Notes: generated by a model not told the origin, from the letters alone. 48,271 nt of DNA from Faeciplasma sp964650705 (GCA_964650705.1 CAZYUJ010000012.1:1-48271); one strand, 5' to 3'. Positions 9,585 to 18,870 are shown, numbered from the stretch's first letter. Numbers and translations: made by a program.

Positions 9585-10065
9585 TGCCAAACTCTCCTTC
9601 CAGCATGGTTTCAAGCCGCTTCCTCGCTCTTGACAAAAGCGAAGCGACTGTATTTATATTACTGTCAATAATATTCGCTATCTCCTTGATAGGGTAACCT
9701 TCAAAATAATAAAGATATACCACTGTTCGATATTTCTGCGGCAGTGCCATAACTGCACCCAAAACGGTTCCGTCATTATATTCATCGCTGACGGGGATAT
9801 TCTCTGTCAGCTCCACGTTCGGATGAGAATAAACCTTTTTGTTATAGTTTTTGCACATATTGACTGTCACTCTTAACAGCCAAGCTTTTTCGTGCTCGTC
9901 CGATTCAAAAACAGGGCGTGCATGGCAAAGCTTCAAAAAGACCTCCTGCGTAATATCTTCGGCATAGTGCGTGTCGCACAGAGCGTGATACGCAACACGG
10001 TAGACCATATCCGAATATTTATCTACAACAGAAGATATGTAAGCGTTCATATCCTGTGTATGCAT
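9574..10065 (-). CDS. ECF-subfamily RNA polymerase sigma factor
   Basis: The 163-residue protein has sigma region 2 (VDKYSDMVYRVAYHAL...AEDITQEVF, about residues 15-75) and sigma region 4 with a helix-turn-helix (PIKEIANIIDSNINTVASLLSRARKRL, about residues 128-155). It lacks regions 1 and 3, as ECF sigmas do. It would direct core RNA polymerase to a small regulon, held in check by the overlapping downstream membrane protein. The start is uncertain: ATGs occur at 10065 and 10050 and neither has a well-spaced Shine-Dalgarno, the nearest AAGGAGC being about 35 nt upstream of the first. The signal it senses cannot be told from sequence. Confidence 0.88.
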   Translation of the reverse strand: MHTQDMNAYISSVVDKYSDMVYRVAYHALCDTHYAEDITQEVFLKLCHARPVFESDEHEKAWLLRVTVNMCKNYNKKVYSHPNVELTENIPVSDEYNDGTVLGAVMALPQKYRTVVYLYYFEGYPIKEIANIIDSNINTVASLLSRARKRLETMLEGEFGNEN

Positions 10066-10184
10066 AGTTTTTCAATACTAAGCTGCGCCGCAGCAAAGAG
10101 CTCCTTTCCGTCGCTAACGAAGCGTTAATTCATGTTTCGTTATTAATACAACTGCAAGTTCAAAAATATTGCAGTCTACTTATC

Positions 10185-10212
10185 ATTTTATCAGATTTTT
10201 TTAAAATGTAAA
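10185..10212 (-). promoter_or_regulatory. Candidate promoter for the sigma/anti-sigma operon
   Basis: On the minus strand TTTACA (10207-10212), 16 bp and TAAAAT (10185-10190) form a sigma-A type promoter. A second, ECF-like candidate (GAACTT at 10156-10161, 16 bp, CGAA at 10136-10139) closer to the gene would fit autoregulation but is weaker. Confidence 0.45.
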
Positions 10213-10252
10213 TGTTTTTATACTAATTAATAATTATTTCCGACAAAAACTA

Positions 10253-10294
10253 TTGACAAATTGAAAAAAATGTGGGACTATTATTTTGTATAAA
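10253..10294 (+). promoter_or_regulatory. Possible promoter for the argC-like gene
   Basis: A perfect TTGACA at 10253-10258 lies ahead of TATTAT (10279-10284, spacer 20 bp) and TATAAA (10289-10294). Neither spacing is standard, so the exact promoter is uncertain. Confidence 0.35.
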
Positions 10295-10335
10295 TGTGTT
10301 GTTGCATAAAATTGCTTGAAAAGGAGTGTGAAGAA

Positions 10336-11277
10336 GTGAAGAAGGTTCTTGTCGACGGTCATTACGGTGCGGTCAGCTTAAATATTTCTCAAATGATATG
10401 CCAGCGTGACGACTTGGAAGTAATCTGCCTCGAAGATAAAACGAGATTTACTCCCGAACAGCGTGTCTCACTTTTAAACACTGCCGATATCGTAATTCTG
10501 TGCCAGTCCTCAAAAACCGTTGTCGAAACCCTTCCTCTCATCGAAAACCGACAGACCAAGGTGATTGACACTTCGAATGCGTTCCGTCTCTCTCCGAGCT
10601 GGACATACGGTTTGCCCGAGCTCAGTCAGGAACAGCGGAAAAAGATCGCAGCATCACGTTTTTGTGCTCTTCCTGCCTCAATGGCAACGGGAGCATCACT
10701 ATTATTAAACCCCTTAGTAAAATCAAAGATCATGCCGCCCTATCACCCGATATATCTGAACTCGGTTGTCGGATATTCAAGCGGCGGAACGAATATGATA
10801 TCAATGTATCGCTCTGCTGACAGACCCAAGGGTCTTGCTTCCGCGAGACAATACGCTCTCGATCAGACTATGATGCAACAAAAAGAGATCATGCATGCTT
10901 GCGGAATCTCATACCGCCCGTCTCTCAACCCGATGGTGGATGATTTCCCAAACGGCATTTTGGTGACCTTGCCGCTCCATTTGCGCACACTCTCGAAGCG
11001 TCTGCACTCCAAACAGATCTGGGAGGTCATCAAGCGCACCTATGAGCGTGAACCGCTTATCGAAATCCCCGATTTCGATTCCTCGGTTGATGCTTTGGGC
11101 GGATTCTTGGATGCCAACGGCATGGCAGGTTCGAACAAAATGCAGCTCTTTGTCTTTGGCGATAATGATATCTGCTTGCTCGCCGCAAGATATGACAATC
11201 TCGGAAAAGGCGGAGCAGGAGCTTGCGTTCAGTGCATGAACCTCATGCTCGGACTTGATGAATTTAAGGGGCTATAA
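10336..11277 (+). CDS. ArgC-like protein (N-acetyl-gamma-glutamyl-phosphate reductase family, type 2) without the catalytic Cys
   Basis: The family reduces N-acetylglutamyl phosphate to the semialdehyde in arginine synthesis. The preferred start is GTG at 10336, with AAGGAG (10321-10326) 9 nt upstream, giving 313 residues, the type 2 length; a longer ATG reading begins with an unlikely MCCC. The N-terminal Rossmann part (VLVDGHYGAVSLN), IDTSNAFRL...WTYGLPEL and VVGYSSGG match type 2 ArgC. Where the family has NPGCY(P/A)TG, this protein has LPASMATG, so the nucleophilic Cys is replaced by Ser (about residue 115). No other arg gene is nearby. It may be inactive, altered in substrate, or regulatory; argC is therefore not assigned as a symbol. 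Confidence 0.8.
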   Translation: MKKVLVDGHYGAVSLNISQMICQRDDLEVICLEDKTRFTPEQRVSLLNTADIVILCQSSKTVVETLPLIENRQTKVIDTSNAFRLSPSWTYGLPELSQEQRKKIAASRFCALPASMATGASLLLNPLVKSKIMPPYHPIYLNSVVGYSSGGTNMISMYRSADRPKGLASARQYALDQTMMQQKEIMHACGISYRPSLNPMVDDFPNGILVTLPLHLRTLSKRLHSKQIWEVIKRTYEREPLIEIPDFDSSVDALGGFLDANGMAGSNKMQLFVFGDNDICLLAARYDNLGKGGAGACVQCMNLMLGLDEFKGL

Positions 11278-11302
11278 CACTCGCCCCACAGTTTTTTGAC
11301 AC

Positions 11303-11340
11303 AAAGGGACGGACATTTGTCAGTCCCTTTTCTATATTTT
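11303..11340 (+). terminator. Terminator after the argC-like gene
   Basis: AAAGGGAC / GTCCCTTT stem (11303-11310 with 11323-11330) is followed by a U-rich tract TCTATATTTTTT. Confidence 0.75.
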
Positions 11341-11400
11341 TTCGGAGGGATGCAGCCATGACCATCGGATTCTTGGAGTAATAAAACTTCATAGGCGTTT

Positions 11401-11425
11401 TTAAGCCTTCACGCAAAAGGCTTAA
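11401..11425 (+). repeat. Small hairpin in the hflX leader
   Basis: TTAAGCCT (11401-11408) pairs with AGGCTTAA (11418-11425), 28 nt before the hflX start and just ahead of its ribosome site. It has no U tract, so it is not an obvious terminator; any regulatory role is unknown. Confidence 0.4.
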
Positions 11426-11453
11426 ATATCTTGAAAGGAATCTTAATCTAACT

Positions 11454-12692
11454 ATGACTGAAACCACAAAACAAAAACCCAAGGTGTTGCTCGCCGCCGT
11501 TGATACGGGCGATTACGACGTCGAGCGTTCTTTGGACGAACTCAGCGAGCTTTGCGACACAGCAGGTGCTGAGGTCGTCGCCGTTCTCACACAAAAGCGC
11601 CCCTCATATGACAGTGCGACCTGTATCGGTTCGGGAAGACTTGAAGAAATGGCTGAGCTTTGCGAAAACATGGAGATAGACCAGATAATCTTTGATTGTG
11701 AGCTTACAGCAACACAGATAAGAAATATCGAGGAGGTCACCGATACACACACCATCGACAGAACAATGCTCATTCTGGACATCTTCGCTCAGCGTGCTAC
11801 CACCAAGGAGGGCAAATTACAGGTCGAGCTTGCACAGAATAAATACCGTCTCCCTCGTCTTGCGGGAATGGGAATAAAGCTTTCCCGTCTCGGCGGCGGT
11901 ATCGGAACCAGAGGTCCCGGCGAAACCAAGCTTGAAACCGACAAGCGCCACATTCGTTCACGAATCTCGGCATTAGAATCCGAGCTCAAAGAGATCGAAG
12001 CCAGAAGAAATCTTCAGCGCAAGCGCAGAAATAAGGACGGCGTTTTGTGCGCCGCCATCGTCGGCTATACAAACGTCGGAAAATCGACTTTGCTCAACGC
12101 CCTTACAGACGCAGGGGTTTTGGCTGAAAACAAGCTCTTTGCGACCCTTGAAACGACCTCTCGCTCGATAATTCTCCCGGACGGAAGAAGCGTCATGCTT
12201 ATTGATACGGTTGGCTTGATCTCACGACTTCCTCACCATCTTGTCGAAGCCTTCAAGTCGACCCTTGAGGAAGCCGCAAGCGCTGACGTTATCCTTCACA
12301 TCTGCGACGCATCGGATGAAAACATCTCATTGAAAACAAAGGTCACAAACGAGCTTTTGGCTGATCTCGGCTGTGAGGGGATCCCTGTTGTAACCGTATA
12401 CAACAAGTGTGATCTTGCCCCTGAGCTTTCCAAAACAAGCGACGACAACTCGGTTTACATCTCCGCCAAGGAGGGTAGCGGACTTGACGATCTTTTACAG
12501 GCAATAACCAAAGCTCTTCCCGAGACCGCAAAAAGGATGAGCCTTTTGGTGCCCTTCGCTCAGGCAGGACTCCTTGCCAAGATCCGTGATGAAGGCGTTA
12601 TCTATTCCGAGGAATATACCGCGCAGGGCATCGAAGTCGATGCACTCGTCGATATCAAGCTCATCTCCGCTTGCGAGCAGTATAAAAAGTAA
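11454..12692 (+). CDS. hflX: GTPase HflX, ribosome splitting/rescue factor
   Basis: HflX is a translational GTPase that binds the 50S subunit and splits stalled or hibernating ribosomes. The 412-residue protein has the HflX N-terminal domain, the diagnostic glycine-rich linker (GGGIGTRGPGETKLE, about residue 147), a coiled region, and the G domain with G1 GYTNVGKST (about 204-212), G3 DTVG and G4 NKCD. All nucleotide-binding motifs are intact. It appears to be monocistronic, with a terminator on each side. Confidence 0.96.
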   Translation: MTETTKQKPKVLLAAVDTGDYDVERSLDELSELCDTAGAEVVAVLTQKRPSYDSATCIGSGRLEEMAELCENMEIDQIIFDCELTATQIRNIEEVTDTHTIDRTMLILDIFAQRATTKEGKLQVELAQNKYRLPRLAGMGIKLSRLGGGIGTRGPGETKLETDKRHIRSRISALESELKEIEARRNLQRKRRNKDGVLCAAIVGYTNVGKSTLLNALTDAGVLAENKLFATLETTSRSIILPDGRSVMLIDTVGLISRLPHHLVEAFKSTLEEAASADVILHICDASDENISLKTKVTNELLADLGCEGIPVVTVYNKCDLAPELSKTSDDNSVYISAKEGSGLDDLLQAITKALPETAKRMSLLVPFAQAGLLAKIRDEGVIYSEEYTAQGIEVDALVDIKLISACEQYKK

Positions 12693-12696
12693 AAAT

Positions 12697-12728
12697 AAAA
12701 ACACCTTCGATCGTTCGGAGGTGTTTTT
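12697..12728 (+). terminator. Terminator of hflX
   Basis: AAAACACCTTCGA pairs with TCGGAGGTGTTTT (one T-G pair, 4-nt loop TCGT), starting 5 bp after the stop and ending in a T run. Confidence 0.88.
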
Positions 12729-12812
12729 TACTTTTTGCGCGCATATCCTTTGTTATGATTATTGCAAGACTTTTGAGGACAAACTATAAATATGCATCAT
12801 CCCTTCCGCTCC

Positions 12813-12841
12813 TTGACAATAGCACTCATTTGGTGTAAAAT
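12813..12841 (+). promoter_or_regulatory. Sigma-A promoter for rnj and the following housekeeping run
   Basis: Perfect TTGACA (12813-12818), 17-bp spacer, TAAAAT (12836-12841). The leader to the rnj start is about 110 nt. No other strong promoter was noticed before gdpP. Confidence 0.75.
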
Positions 12842-12959
12842 GATACTATCTTTTATTATAGGGTTAATATGTCCGAACTATGTTCGTTTGAACGGCATAG
12901 GGATTTATACATAAGATTATATAACTTAGTTTTGATATACAAGATCAGAAAGGAAATTC

Positions 12960-15014
12960 ATGGCTAATAAGAATCAGGAAAAAGTAAACACCACGAAAAA
13001 TAACACAAAAAAGACTAACAAGACCTCGGAGCAGGCGTATGAAAACCCCGCTTTGGATGCTGCTATTGCTGCCGCAATTTCTGCTCCGAAGCCGCCCAAG
13101 GGCGCACAGCTTTCTTATAACAAGAAAAAGCCCGCATATTCAAAGAAAAATGCCTCAAAATCGAAGCCTGATGAAACAAAAACACCAATTGAAAAGACAC
13201 AGGAAAAGCCGGCTCAGCCCGAAAAGACCGCTAAAAAGACAAAGTCAAAAAAGAATGACAATAAGTCCTTGAAGACATCATCTGCGAAGACAAAAACGAA
13301 TGCAGCTCCTTCGGAGATCTCTTTGGACTTTAACCCCCATGCTGAGTTTAAGCCTGCGAAGGGAGCAAAGCTCAAGATCATTCCTCTCGGCGGCCTCAAT
13401 GAGGTCGGCAAGAACATGACGCTTTTGGAATATGGCAACGATATTATCATCATCGACTGTGGAATGACCTTCCCTGATGCTGAAATGCCCGGTGTCGATA
13501 TCGTCATCCCCGATTTCACATACGTTGAAAAGAACGCAGATAAGATCCGCGGCGTCCTGCTCACTCACGGACACGAGGATCATATCGGCGGCGTACCTTA
13601 TTTGTTAAAGAAGCTCAACGTTCCGCTTTACGGCACAAAGCTCACCTTGGGACTTGTTGAAAATAAGCTTAAGGAGCATAACCTCGGCGGCGTCAAGAAA
13701 AATATCGTCGTTCCCGGCCAGATGATAAGACTCGGCACGTTTGCCGTTGAATTTATCCGTGTCAACCACTCGATTCCCGATGCCGTTGCGATCTGCGTGA
13801 AGACTCCCTTGGGCAACGTTATCCACATGGGCGACTTCAAGGTGGATTACACTCCTATTGAGGGCGGGATCATCGACCTTCCCCGCTTGGCACAGCTTGG
13901 CTCCGAAGGCGTTTTAGCGTTGATGAGCGACTCAACTAACTCCGAGCGCCCCGGCTTCACCCCGAGCGAGCGCAGGGTCGGCGAATGCTTCGAGCATCTG
14001 TTCACCTCAGCAGAGGGCAAGCGTATCATCATCGCAACCTTCTCCTCAAACGTTCACCGTGTTCAACAGATAATGGACTGTGCCGCCAGACACAACCGAA
14101 AGGTTGCGATCTTCGGCAGAAGCATGATAAACGTCGTAAAGATGGGTATCGAGCTCGGCTACCTCAAGGCACCCGAAGGCATCCTTATCGACATCGACAA
14201 AATGCACAACTATCCTTCCGAAAAGATAGTTTTAATAACCACAGGCTCTCAGGGCGAACCCATGAGTGCCCTCACCAGAATGGCTCTTAACGACCACAGA
14301 CAGGTCAGCATAACCTCTAACGACTATATCATCATCTCTGCACGTCCCATTCCCGGCAACGAGAAATTTGTCGGCCGTGTCGTCAACGAGCTGTTAAAGC
14401 TCGGAGCTGAGGTCGTATATGAAGAAATGTATGCTATTCACGTTTCGGGTCACGCTTGTCAGGAGGAACAAAAGCTCATTCTGACACTCACAAGACCTAA
14501 GTTCTTCATCCCTGTTCACGGTGAGTTCAAGCATCTTTCTCATCACGCTCTTACAGCCGCTGAGATCGGAATCCCCGAAAAGAACATCATAATTGCCGAT
14601 ATCGGCAACGTCATCGAAACTGACGGAAAAACGATGCGCCTTAACGGCACCGTTCCCTCCGGAAAGGTGATGGTTGACGGCTACGGTGTCGGTGATGTCG
14701 GAGCCATCGTCTTGAAGGACAGAAAGCATCTCGCACAGGACGGCGTTATCGTTGCATCGTTTACGATCGACAGAATAGACCGCCGACTCTTAAGCGGCCC
14801 CGATATCGTGACCCGTGGATTTGTATACGAGCGTGAAAGCGAACAGCTTTTGGATAAAGCGAAGGAGCTTACAAAGTCTATCATCGAGGATGAGCTTCAC
14901 ACCCGTCACGACTATACCGCGATCAAAAATAAGGTCCGCGATGAGCTTGGCGATTATATCTTCTCCAAAACCAAGCGCAGACCTATGATAATCCCCATAA
15001 TACTCGACATTTAA
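12960..15014 (+). CDS. rnj: Ribonuclease J with a long lysine-rich N-terminal extension
   Basis: RNase J is a beta-CASP metallo-beta-lactamase nuclease with 5'-3' exo- and endonuclease activity in mRNA decay and rRNA maturation. The zinc motif HGHEDHIGG lies at about residues 203-211, followed by SDSTNSERPGFTPSER and the beta-CASP HVSGHACQEEQ and HGEF motifs. The catalytic domain begins near residue 137 (KLKIIPLGGLNEVGKNM). Before it are about 135 residues rich in Lys, Thr, Asn, Pro and Ala that look disordered and are not in the core enzyme. The extension is in frame with a good AGGAAA site before its ATG, so it seems to be real. It may bind RNA or a degradosome partner. Confidence 0.94.
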   Translation: MANKNQEKVNTTKNNTKKTNKTSEQAYENPALDAAIAAAISAPKPPKGAQLSYNKKKPAYSKKNASKSKPDETKTPIEKTQEKPAQPEKTAKKTKSKKNDNKSLKTSSAKTKTNAAPSEISLDFNPHAEFKPAKGAKLKIIPLGGLNEVGKNMTLLEYGNDIIIIDCGMTFPDAEMPGVDIVIPDFTYVEKNADKIRGVLLTHGHEDHIGGVPYLLKKLNVPLYGTKLTLGLVENKLKEHNLGGVKKNIVVPGQMIRLGTFAVEFIRVNHSIPDAVAICVKTPLGNVIHMGDFKVDYTPIEGGIIDLPRLAQLGSEGVLALMSDSTNSERPGFTPSERRVGECFEHLFTSAEGKRIIIATFSSNVHRVQQIMDCAARHNRKVAIFGRSMINVVKMGIELGYLKAPEGILIDIDKMHNYPSEKIVLITTGSQGEPMSALTRMALNDHRQVSITSNDYIIISARPIPGNEKFVGRVVNELLKLGAEVVYEEMYAIHVSGHACQEEQKLILTLTRPKFFIPVHGEFKHLSHHALTAAEIGIPEKNIIIADIGNVIETDGKTMRLNGTVPSGKVMVDGYGVGDVGAIVLKDRKHLAQDGVIVASFTIDRIDRRLLSGPDIVTRGFVYERESEQLLDKAKELTKSIIEDELHTRHDYTAIKNKVRDELGDYIFSKTKRRPMIIPIILDI

Positions 15015-15052
15015 CCACCTCGACAGTTCAAGAAGAAAGGACGGAATATCGA

Positions 15053-17008
15053 ATGAAAAAGCGCTGTTCCCCTATGTTTATAATACCGCTGTCTTTGATC
15101 ATTGCAATTTCTGTTGCCCTTTGCGTGATATTTATTACTCATGGCGGACTTTATTCCGGAATCGCCGCAGGAGTCATGGCAATTTGCGCGCTCGTTTTGC
15201 TCATAGCTGCCATAGTTCAGGATCGAAACATCACCCGCTATGTAACGGCAATGGACAAAGACATCGTGGCAATAAGCCGTGAGGCGTTCTATGATTACCC
15301 CGAGCCTATCGTAATAGTCGATAAGGATGAAAAGGTAATTTGGTATAACGCAAGCTTCGAGGCTCGCATTTTCGGTGAGGACCGTGCATACGGAATCAAC
15401 CTTAGCGACCTTGTCGGTAATAACACCTCGAAGGTGTTCACTCTTTCTGGTGCGATAGTCAAGATCCTCGATCACTACTATCGCGTAACCGCAAGAAGGA
15501 GCGAAGTTTTCGAGCTTTCCGTTATCAGCTTTATAGATGAGACCGATCACGTTATGCTTGAAGATGAGTTCAAAAAGAGCCATAAGACCGTTCTTATCAT
15601 GACAGTTGATAACTATGACGAAGTTTTACAGAACTCGAAAGAAAGCGGCAAGGCTCACGTTCAGGTTCAGATCGAGCAGATGTTCGAGCGTTTTATCGAG
15701 CACACGAACGGCGTTATCCACAAGATCTCAAATGACCGCTTCTATGCTATCGTTGAGGAGCGCCACCTTGGGCCGATCATCGAAAGAAGATTTGATATCT
15801 TGGACGAAGCCCGTTCGATCTCTATCGGTGAGCGTTCAAACGTAACCCTCTCCATCGGTGTCGGCAGGGGGGCAAAAGATCTTGCCGAAAGTGAGGCTTT
15901 CGCTAAGCAGGCTCTTGACATGTGCTTGGGCAGAGGTGGCGATCAGGCAGCAGTAAAGACAGATAACGGCTTTGAATTCTTCGGCGGCATCTCAAAGGCT
16001 GTCGAAAAGTCCACAAAGGTCAAGTCAAGAATTATTGCACGTGCTCTTAAGGAGCTTGCCGAAAGCTCTGACAATATCTATATCATGGGTCACCGCTTTG
16101 CTGATTTCGACGCAGTGGGTGCATCTGTCGGCTTGTGCGGAGCGTTCAGAAGCCTTGGCAAAAACGCATATATAGCTATCGACAAGGACAAGAATCTTTC
16201 AAAGGTCTTGGTCAATCATATTTCTCAGAATTGCGGAAGCGACTATTTCAAATCGCTTGACGAAGCATTGTTTGAGATAAACGACCGTTCACTCCTTATA
16301 ATCGTTGACACTCATAACCCTGACTTCCTCGATTCCAAGGAGCTCTATGAAGCCGCAAAGCAGGTCGTCGTTATCGACCATCACAGAAAAATGGTCAACC
16401 ATATCGACAACGCTGTTGTCTTCTTCCACGAGCCTTTTGCGTCTTCTGCATCTGAAATGGCAACCGAGCTCATTCAATATTTCGGAAGCGACTGTAAGGT
16501 TTCTATATCCGAAGCTGAAGCTCTTTTGGCAGGTATCATGCTTGACACCAAAAACTTTGTTATGCGCTCAAATGCCCGAACCTTTGAAGCTGCAGCTTAC
16601 CTTAAAAAACTCGGTGCCGACACTGTCGTTGTTAAGGGCTTCTTCTCCGACTCTTTGGAGACCTATCGTGAAAAGAGTGCTCTCATTCAGTCCGCATCTA
16701 TCTTCCACGGCTGCGCGATCGCAACGACCGAATCGAACGCTCCCGAGCTTCGAATCGCCGCACCTCAGGCGGCTGATGAGCTTTTGGGAATCAGCGGCGT
16801 AAAGGCGTCCTTTGTTGTTTACAGAACAGACGGAGTTTGCCGCATTTCTGCTCGTTCAATGGGCGCGTTCAATGTTCAGCTCATACTTGAAGCACTCGGC
16901 GCAGGCGGCGGCCATCAGACTATGGCAGGCGGCCAGCTTGAGACCTCTTTGGAAGAGGCTGAAGCGTTGATCAAAAACGCTATCGAGGACTTCCTAGTTA
17001 AATCATGA
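15053..17008 (+). CDS. gdpP: GdpP-type cyclic-di-AMP phosphodiesterase
   Basis: GdpP (YybT) is a membrane enzyme that hydrolyses c-di-AMP to pApA. The 651-residue protein has two N-terminal membrane helices (about residues 8-55), a PAS-like segment, a degenerate GGDEF region and a C-terminal DHH/DHHA1 phosphodiesterase. Metal-binding motifs are visible: GHRFADFDAVGAS (about 345-357), VDTHNPD, the VIDHHRK triad near residue 442, and GGGHQTMAGG near 617. It lies 38 bp after rnj and 21 bp before rplI, and gdpP-rplI-dnaB is the conserved Firmicutes order. Confidence 0.95.
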   Translation: MKKRCSPMFIIPLSLIIAISVALCVIFITHGGLYSGIAAGVMAICALVLLIAAIVQDRNITRYVTAMDKDIVAISREAFYDYPEPIVIVDKDEKVIWYNASFEARIFGEDRAYGINLSDLVGNNTSKVFTLSGAIVKILDHYYRVTARRSEVFELSVISFIDETDHVMLEDEFKKSHKTVLIMTVDNYDEVLQNSKESGKAHVQVQIEQMFERFIEHTNGVIHKISNDRFYAIVEERHLGPIIERRFDILDEARSISIGERSNVTLSIGVGRGAKDLAESEAFAKQALDMCLGRGGDQAAVKTDNGFEFFGGISKAVEKSTKVKSRIIARALKELAESSDNIYIMGHRFADFDAVGASVGLCGAFRSLGKNAYIAIDKDKNLSKVLVNHISQNCGSDYFKSLDEALFEINDRSLLIIVDTHNPDFLDSKELYEAAKQVVVIDHHRKMVNHIDNAVVFFHEPFASSASEMATELIQYFGSDCKVSISEAEALLAGIMLDTKNFVMRSNARTFEAAAYLKKLGADTVVVKGFFSDSLETYREKSALIQSASIFHGCAIATTESNAPELRIAAPQAADELLGISGVKASFVVYRTDGVCRISARSMGAFNVQLILEALGAGGGHQTMAGGQLETSLEEAEALIKNAIEDFLVKS

Positions 17009-17029
17009 TCCTATCAGGAGGAAATATAA

Positions 17030-17479
17030 ATGAAAGTTATACTTATTAAAGACGTTAAGGGCTCCGGCAAGGCAGGAACTGTTTTAGACGTTGCTGACGG
17101 CTACGCAAGAAACTATTTGATCGCTCGCGGCTTTGCTATCGAAGCAACAGCCAAGAACATCAACGATTTGAACGGCAAAAAGGCTTCCGCTCAGCACAAG
17201 CTTGACGTTGCAAAGAGTGAGGCTGAAGCAGTTGCCTCAAAGCTCGGCGGAAAGACCATCACCATCAAGGCTAAAGCAGGGGCAGGAGGAAAGCTCTTCG
17301 GCTCTGTGACCACAGCAACACTTTGTGACATGATCAAGGCTCAGTTTGGTGAGACTTTGGATAAGAAAAAGCTCAGCCTTTCAAATGACATCAAGGCATA
17401 CGGCCACTATACCCTTGAGATCAAGATGACTCAGGGCGTCGGCTGTAAGATGACAGTAAAGGTAATTCCTGAGGAGTAA
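17030..17479 (+). CDS. rplI: 50S ribosomal protein L9
   Basis: The 149-residue protein starts with the L9 signature MKVILIKDVKGSGKAGTVLDVADGYARNYLI, in which the N-terminal domain binds 23S rRNA; a central helix leads to a C-terminal domain. Length is normal. A strong AGGAGGA site precedes the ATG. It lies between gdpP and dnaB as in many Firmicutes. Confidence 0.98.
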   Translation: MKVILIKDVKGSGKAGTVLDVADGYARNYLIARGFAIEATAKNINDLNGKKASAQHKLDVAKSEAEAVASKLGGKTITIKAKAGAGGKLFGSVTTATLCDMIKAQFGETLDKKKLSLSNDIKAYGHYTLEIKMTQGVGCKMTVKVIPEE

Positions 17480-17514
17480 TATTCATTTCATCAAAAATAA
17501 AAGGAGGATAGATC

Positions 17515-18870
17515 ATGGCTGTAAACAGTCTTAGCGTCAATGAACTGACAGGCAGAGAGCTTCCGTATAACCTCGAAGCCGAACAGACAGTTTTGGGCGC
17601 CCTTCTTCTGAATCCCGATACACTTCCAACGGTAATAGCTCACCTAAAGCCCGAAAGCTTTTATCGTGAGCAGCATCGTGAGATATATTCGATAATTTTG
17701 AGAATGTTCTCAAACGGCGCCGCTGCCGACATTATCACCGTGATGAATGAGGCTGTTGCTCAGGGCGTGTTTGAAACCACCGCTATGGCAAAGACCTATT
17801 TAAAGGGGATAATGGACAGCGTTCCGTCTGTTGCGAACATCGCAAGCTATTGCAAGATCGTTGAGGATAAATATCTTACACGCGCTCTCATCAACGCTTC
17901 ACGGGATATCATTGAAGCGGCGACCGACGGCGGCGAAAATGCCTCAACCTTGCTTGACCTTGCCGAACAAAAGATATATGACATCCGTCAGGGCAGAGAT
18001 GTCGAGGGCTTGACACGCCTTAGCGAGATCATCGTTTCTGCATACGACAGAATTCAAAAGCTTTCAGGTGAGGACAAGTCAGAGTATCAAGGACTTCGTT
18101 CCGGCTTTACATATTTGGATACCATGATATCGGGACTAAACAAGTCCGACCTTATCGTAATTGCCGCCCGTCCCGGTATGGGAAAATCTGCGCTTGCATT
18201 GAACATGGCAGCAAACGTCGCAAAGAAATCTCCCGATAAGGATATTTGCGTTTTCTCTCTCGAAATGGGAAAAGAACAGCTTGCGACCCGTATGCTTTCG
18301 AGTGAGGCTTTGGTGCCGAACACAACTCTGACTTCGGGAATGATATCTCCTGACGATTGGATAAAGCTTGCCGAAGCCGCAGATACTTTGTCTCAGATGA
18401 ACATTTATATAGACGACACCGCAGGCGTTACCGTTCCACAGATCAAGGCAAAGCTTCGAAGAATGAGAAACTTGGGGCTTGTTATCATCGACTATCTTCA
18501 GCTTATGGAATCGCCGACGAATCACAACAACCGTGTTAACGAAGTGTCTGAGATAACCCGTCAGCTAAAGCTTATGGCGAAGGAGCTTAACGTTCCCGTG
18601 ATCGTCCTTTCACAGCTCAACCGTTCCGTTGAGTCCCGTCAGGATCACCGTCCTTTGCCGAGTGACCTTCGTGAATCAGGTTCGATCGAGCAGGATGCCG
18701 ATATCATTTTGTTCGTATACCGCGAAGGCGTATATGATAAGCAAAATCCCAACCAAGCAGCTGCAGAGTGCATTGTTTCCAAAAACCGTCACGGCTCAAC
18801 GGGAACAGTAAATCTCGCATTCTTGGGCGAATACACATTGTTCAGAAATCTCGATACGAGAGAATCATAA
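17515..18870 (+). CDS. dnaB: Replicative DNA helicase DnaB
   Basis: This is the hexameric helicase of the replication fork. The 451-residue protein has the N-terminal collar domain (LPYNLEAEQTVLGALL), the RecA-like motor with Walker A ARPGMGKSALA (about residue 217), Walker B (VIIDYLQLM), and the DnaB motif LSQLNRSVESRQDHRPLPSDLRESG. No intein is present. The start is supported by AAGGAGG. Its TAA stop overlaps the tilS start by one base (TAATG), implying coupled translation. Confidence 0.98.
   Translation: MAVNSLSVNELTGRELPYNLEAEQTVLGALLLNPDTLPTVIAHLKPESFYREQHREIYSIILRMFSNGAAADIITVMNEAVAQGVFETTAMAKTYLKGIMDSVPSVANIASYCKIVEDKYLTRALINASRDIIEAATDGGENASTLLDLAEQKIYDIRQGRDVEGLTRLSEIIVSAYDRIQKLSGEDKSEYQGLRSGFTYLDTMISGLNKSDLIVIAARPGMGKSALALNMAANVAKKSPDKDICVFSLEMGKEQLATRMLSSEALVPNTTLTSGMISPDDWIKLAEAADTLSQMNIYIDDTAGVTVPQIKAKLRRMRNLGLVIIDYLQLMESPTNHNNRVNEVSEITRQLKLMAKELNVPVIVLSQLNRSVESRQDHRPLPSDLRESGSIEQDADIILFVYREGVYDKQNPNQAAAECIVSKNRHGSTGTVNLAFLGEYTLFRNLDTRES

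Noticed and set aside
18768..18869. Upstream extension of tilS
   Set aside because: It lies within dnaB in another frame and adds residues that TilS proteins do not have; the ATG overlapping the dnaB stop is the better start.
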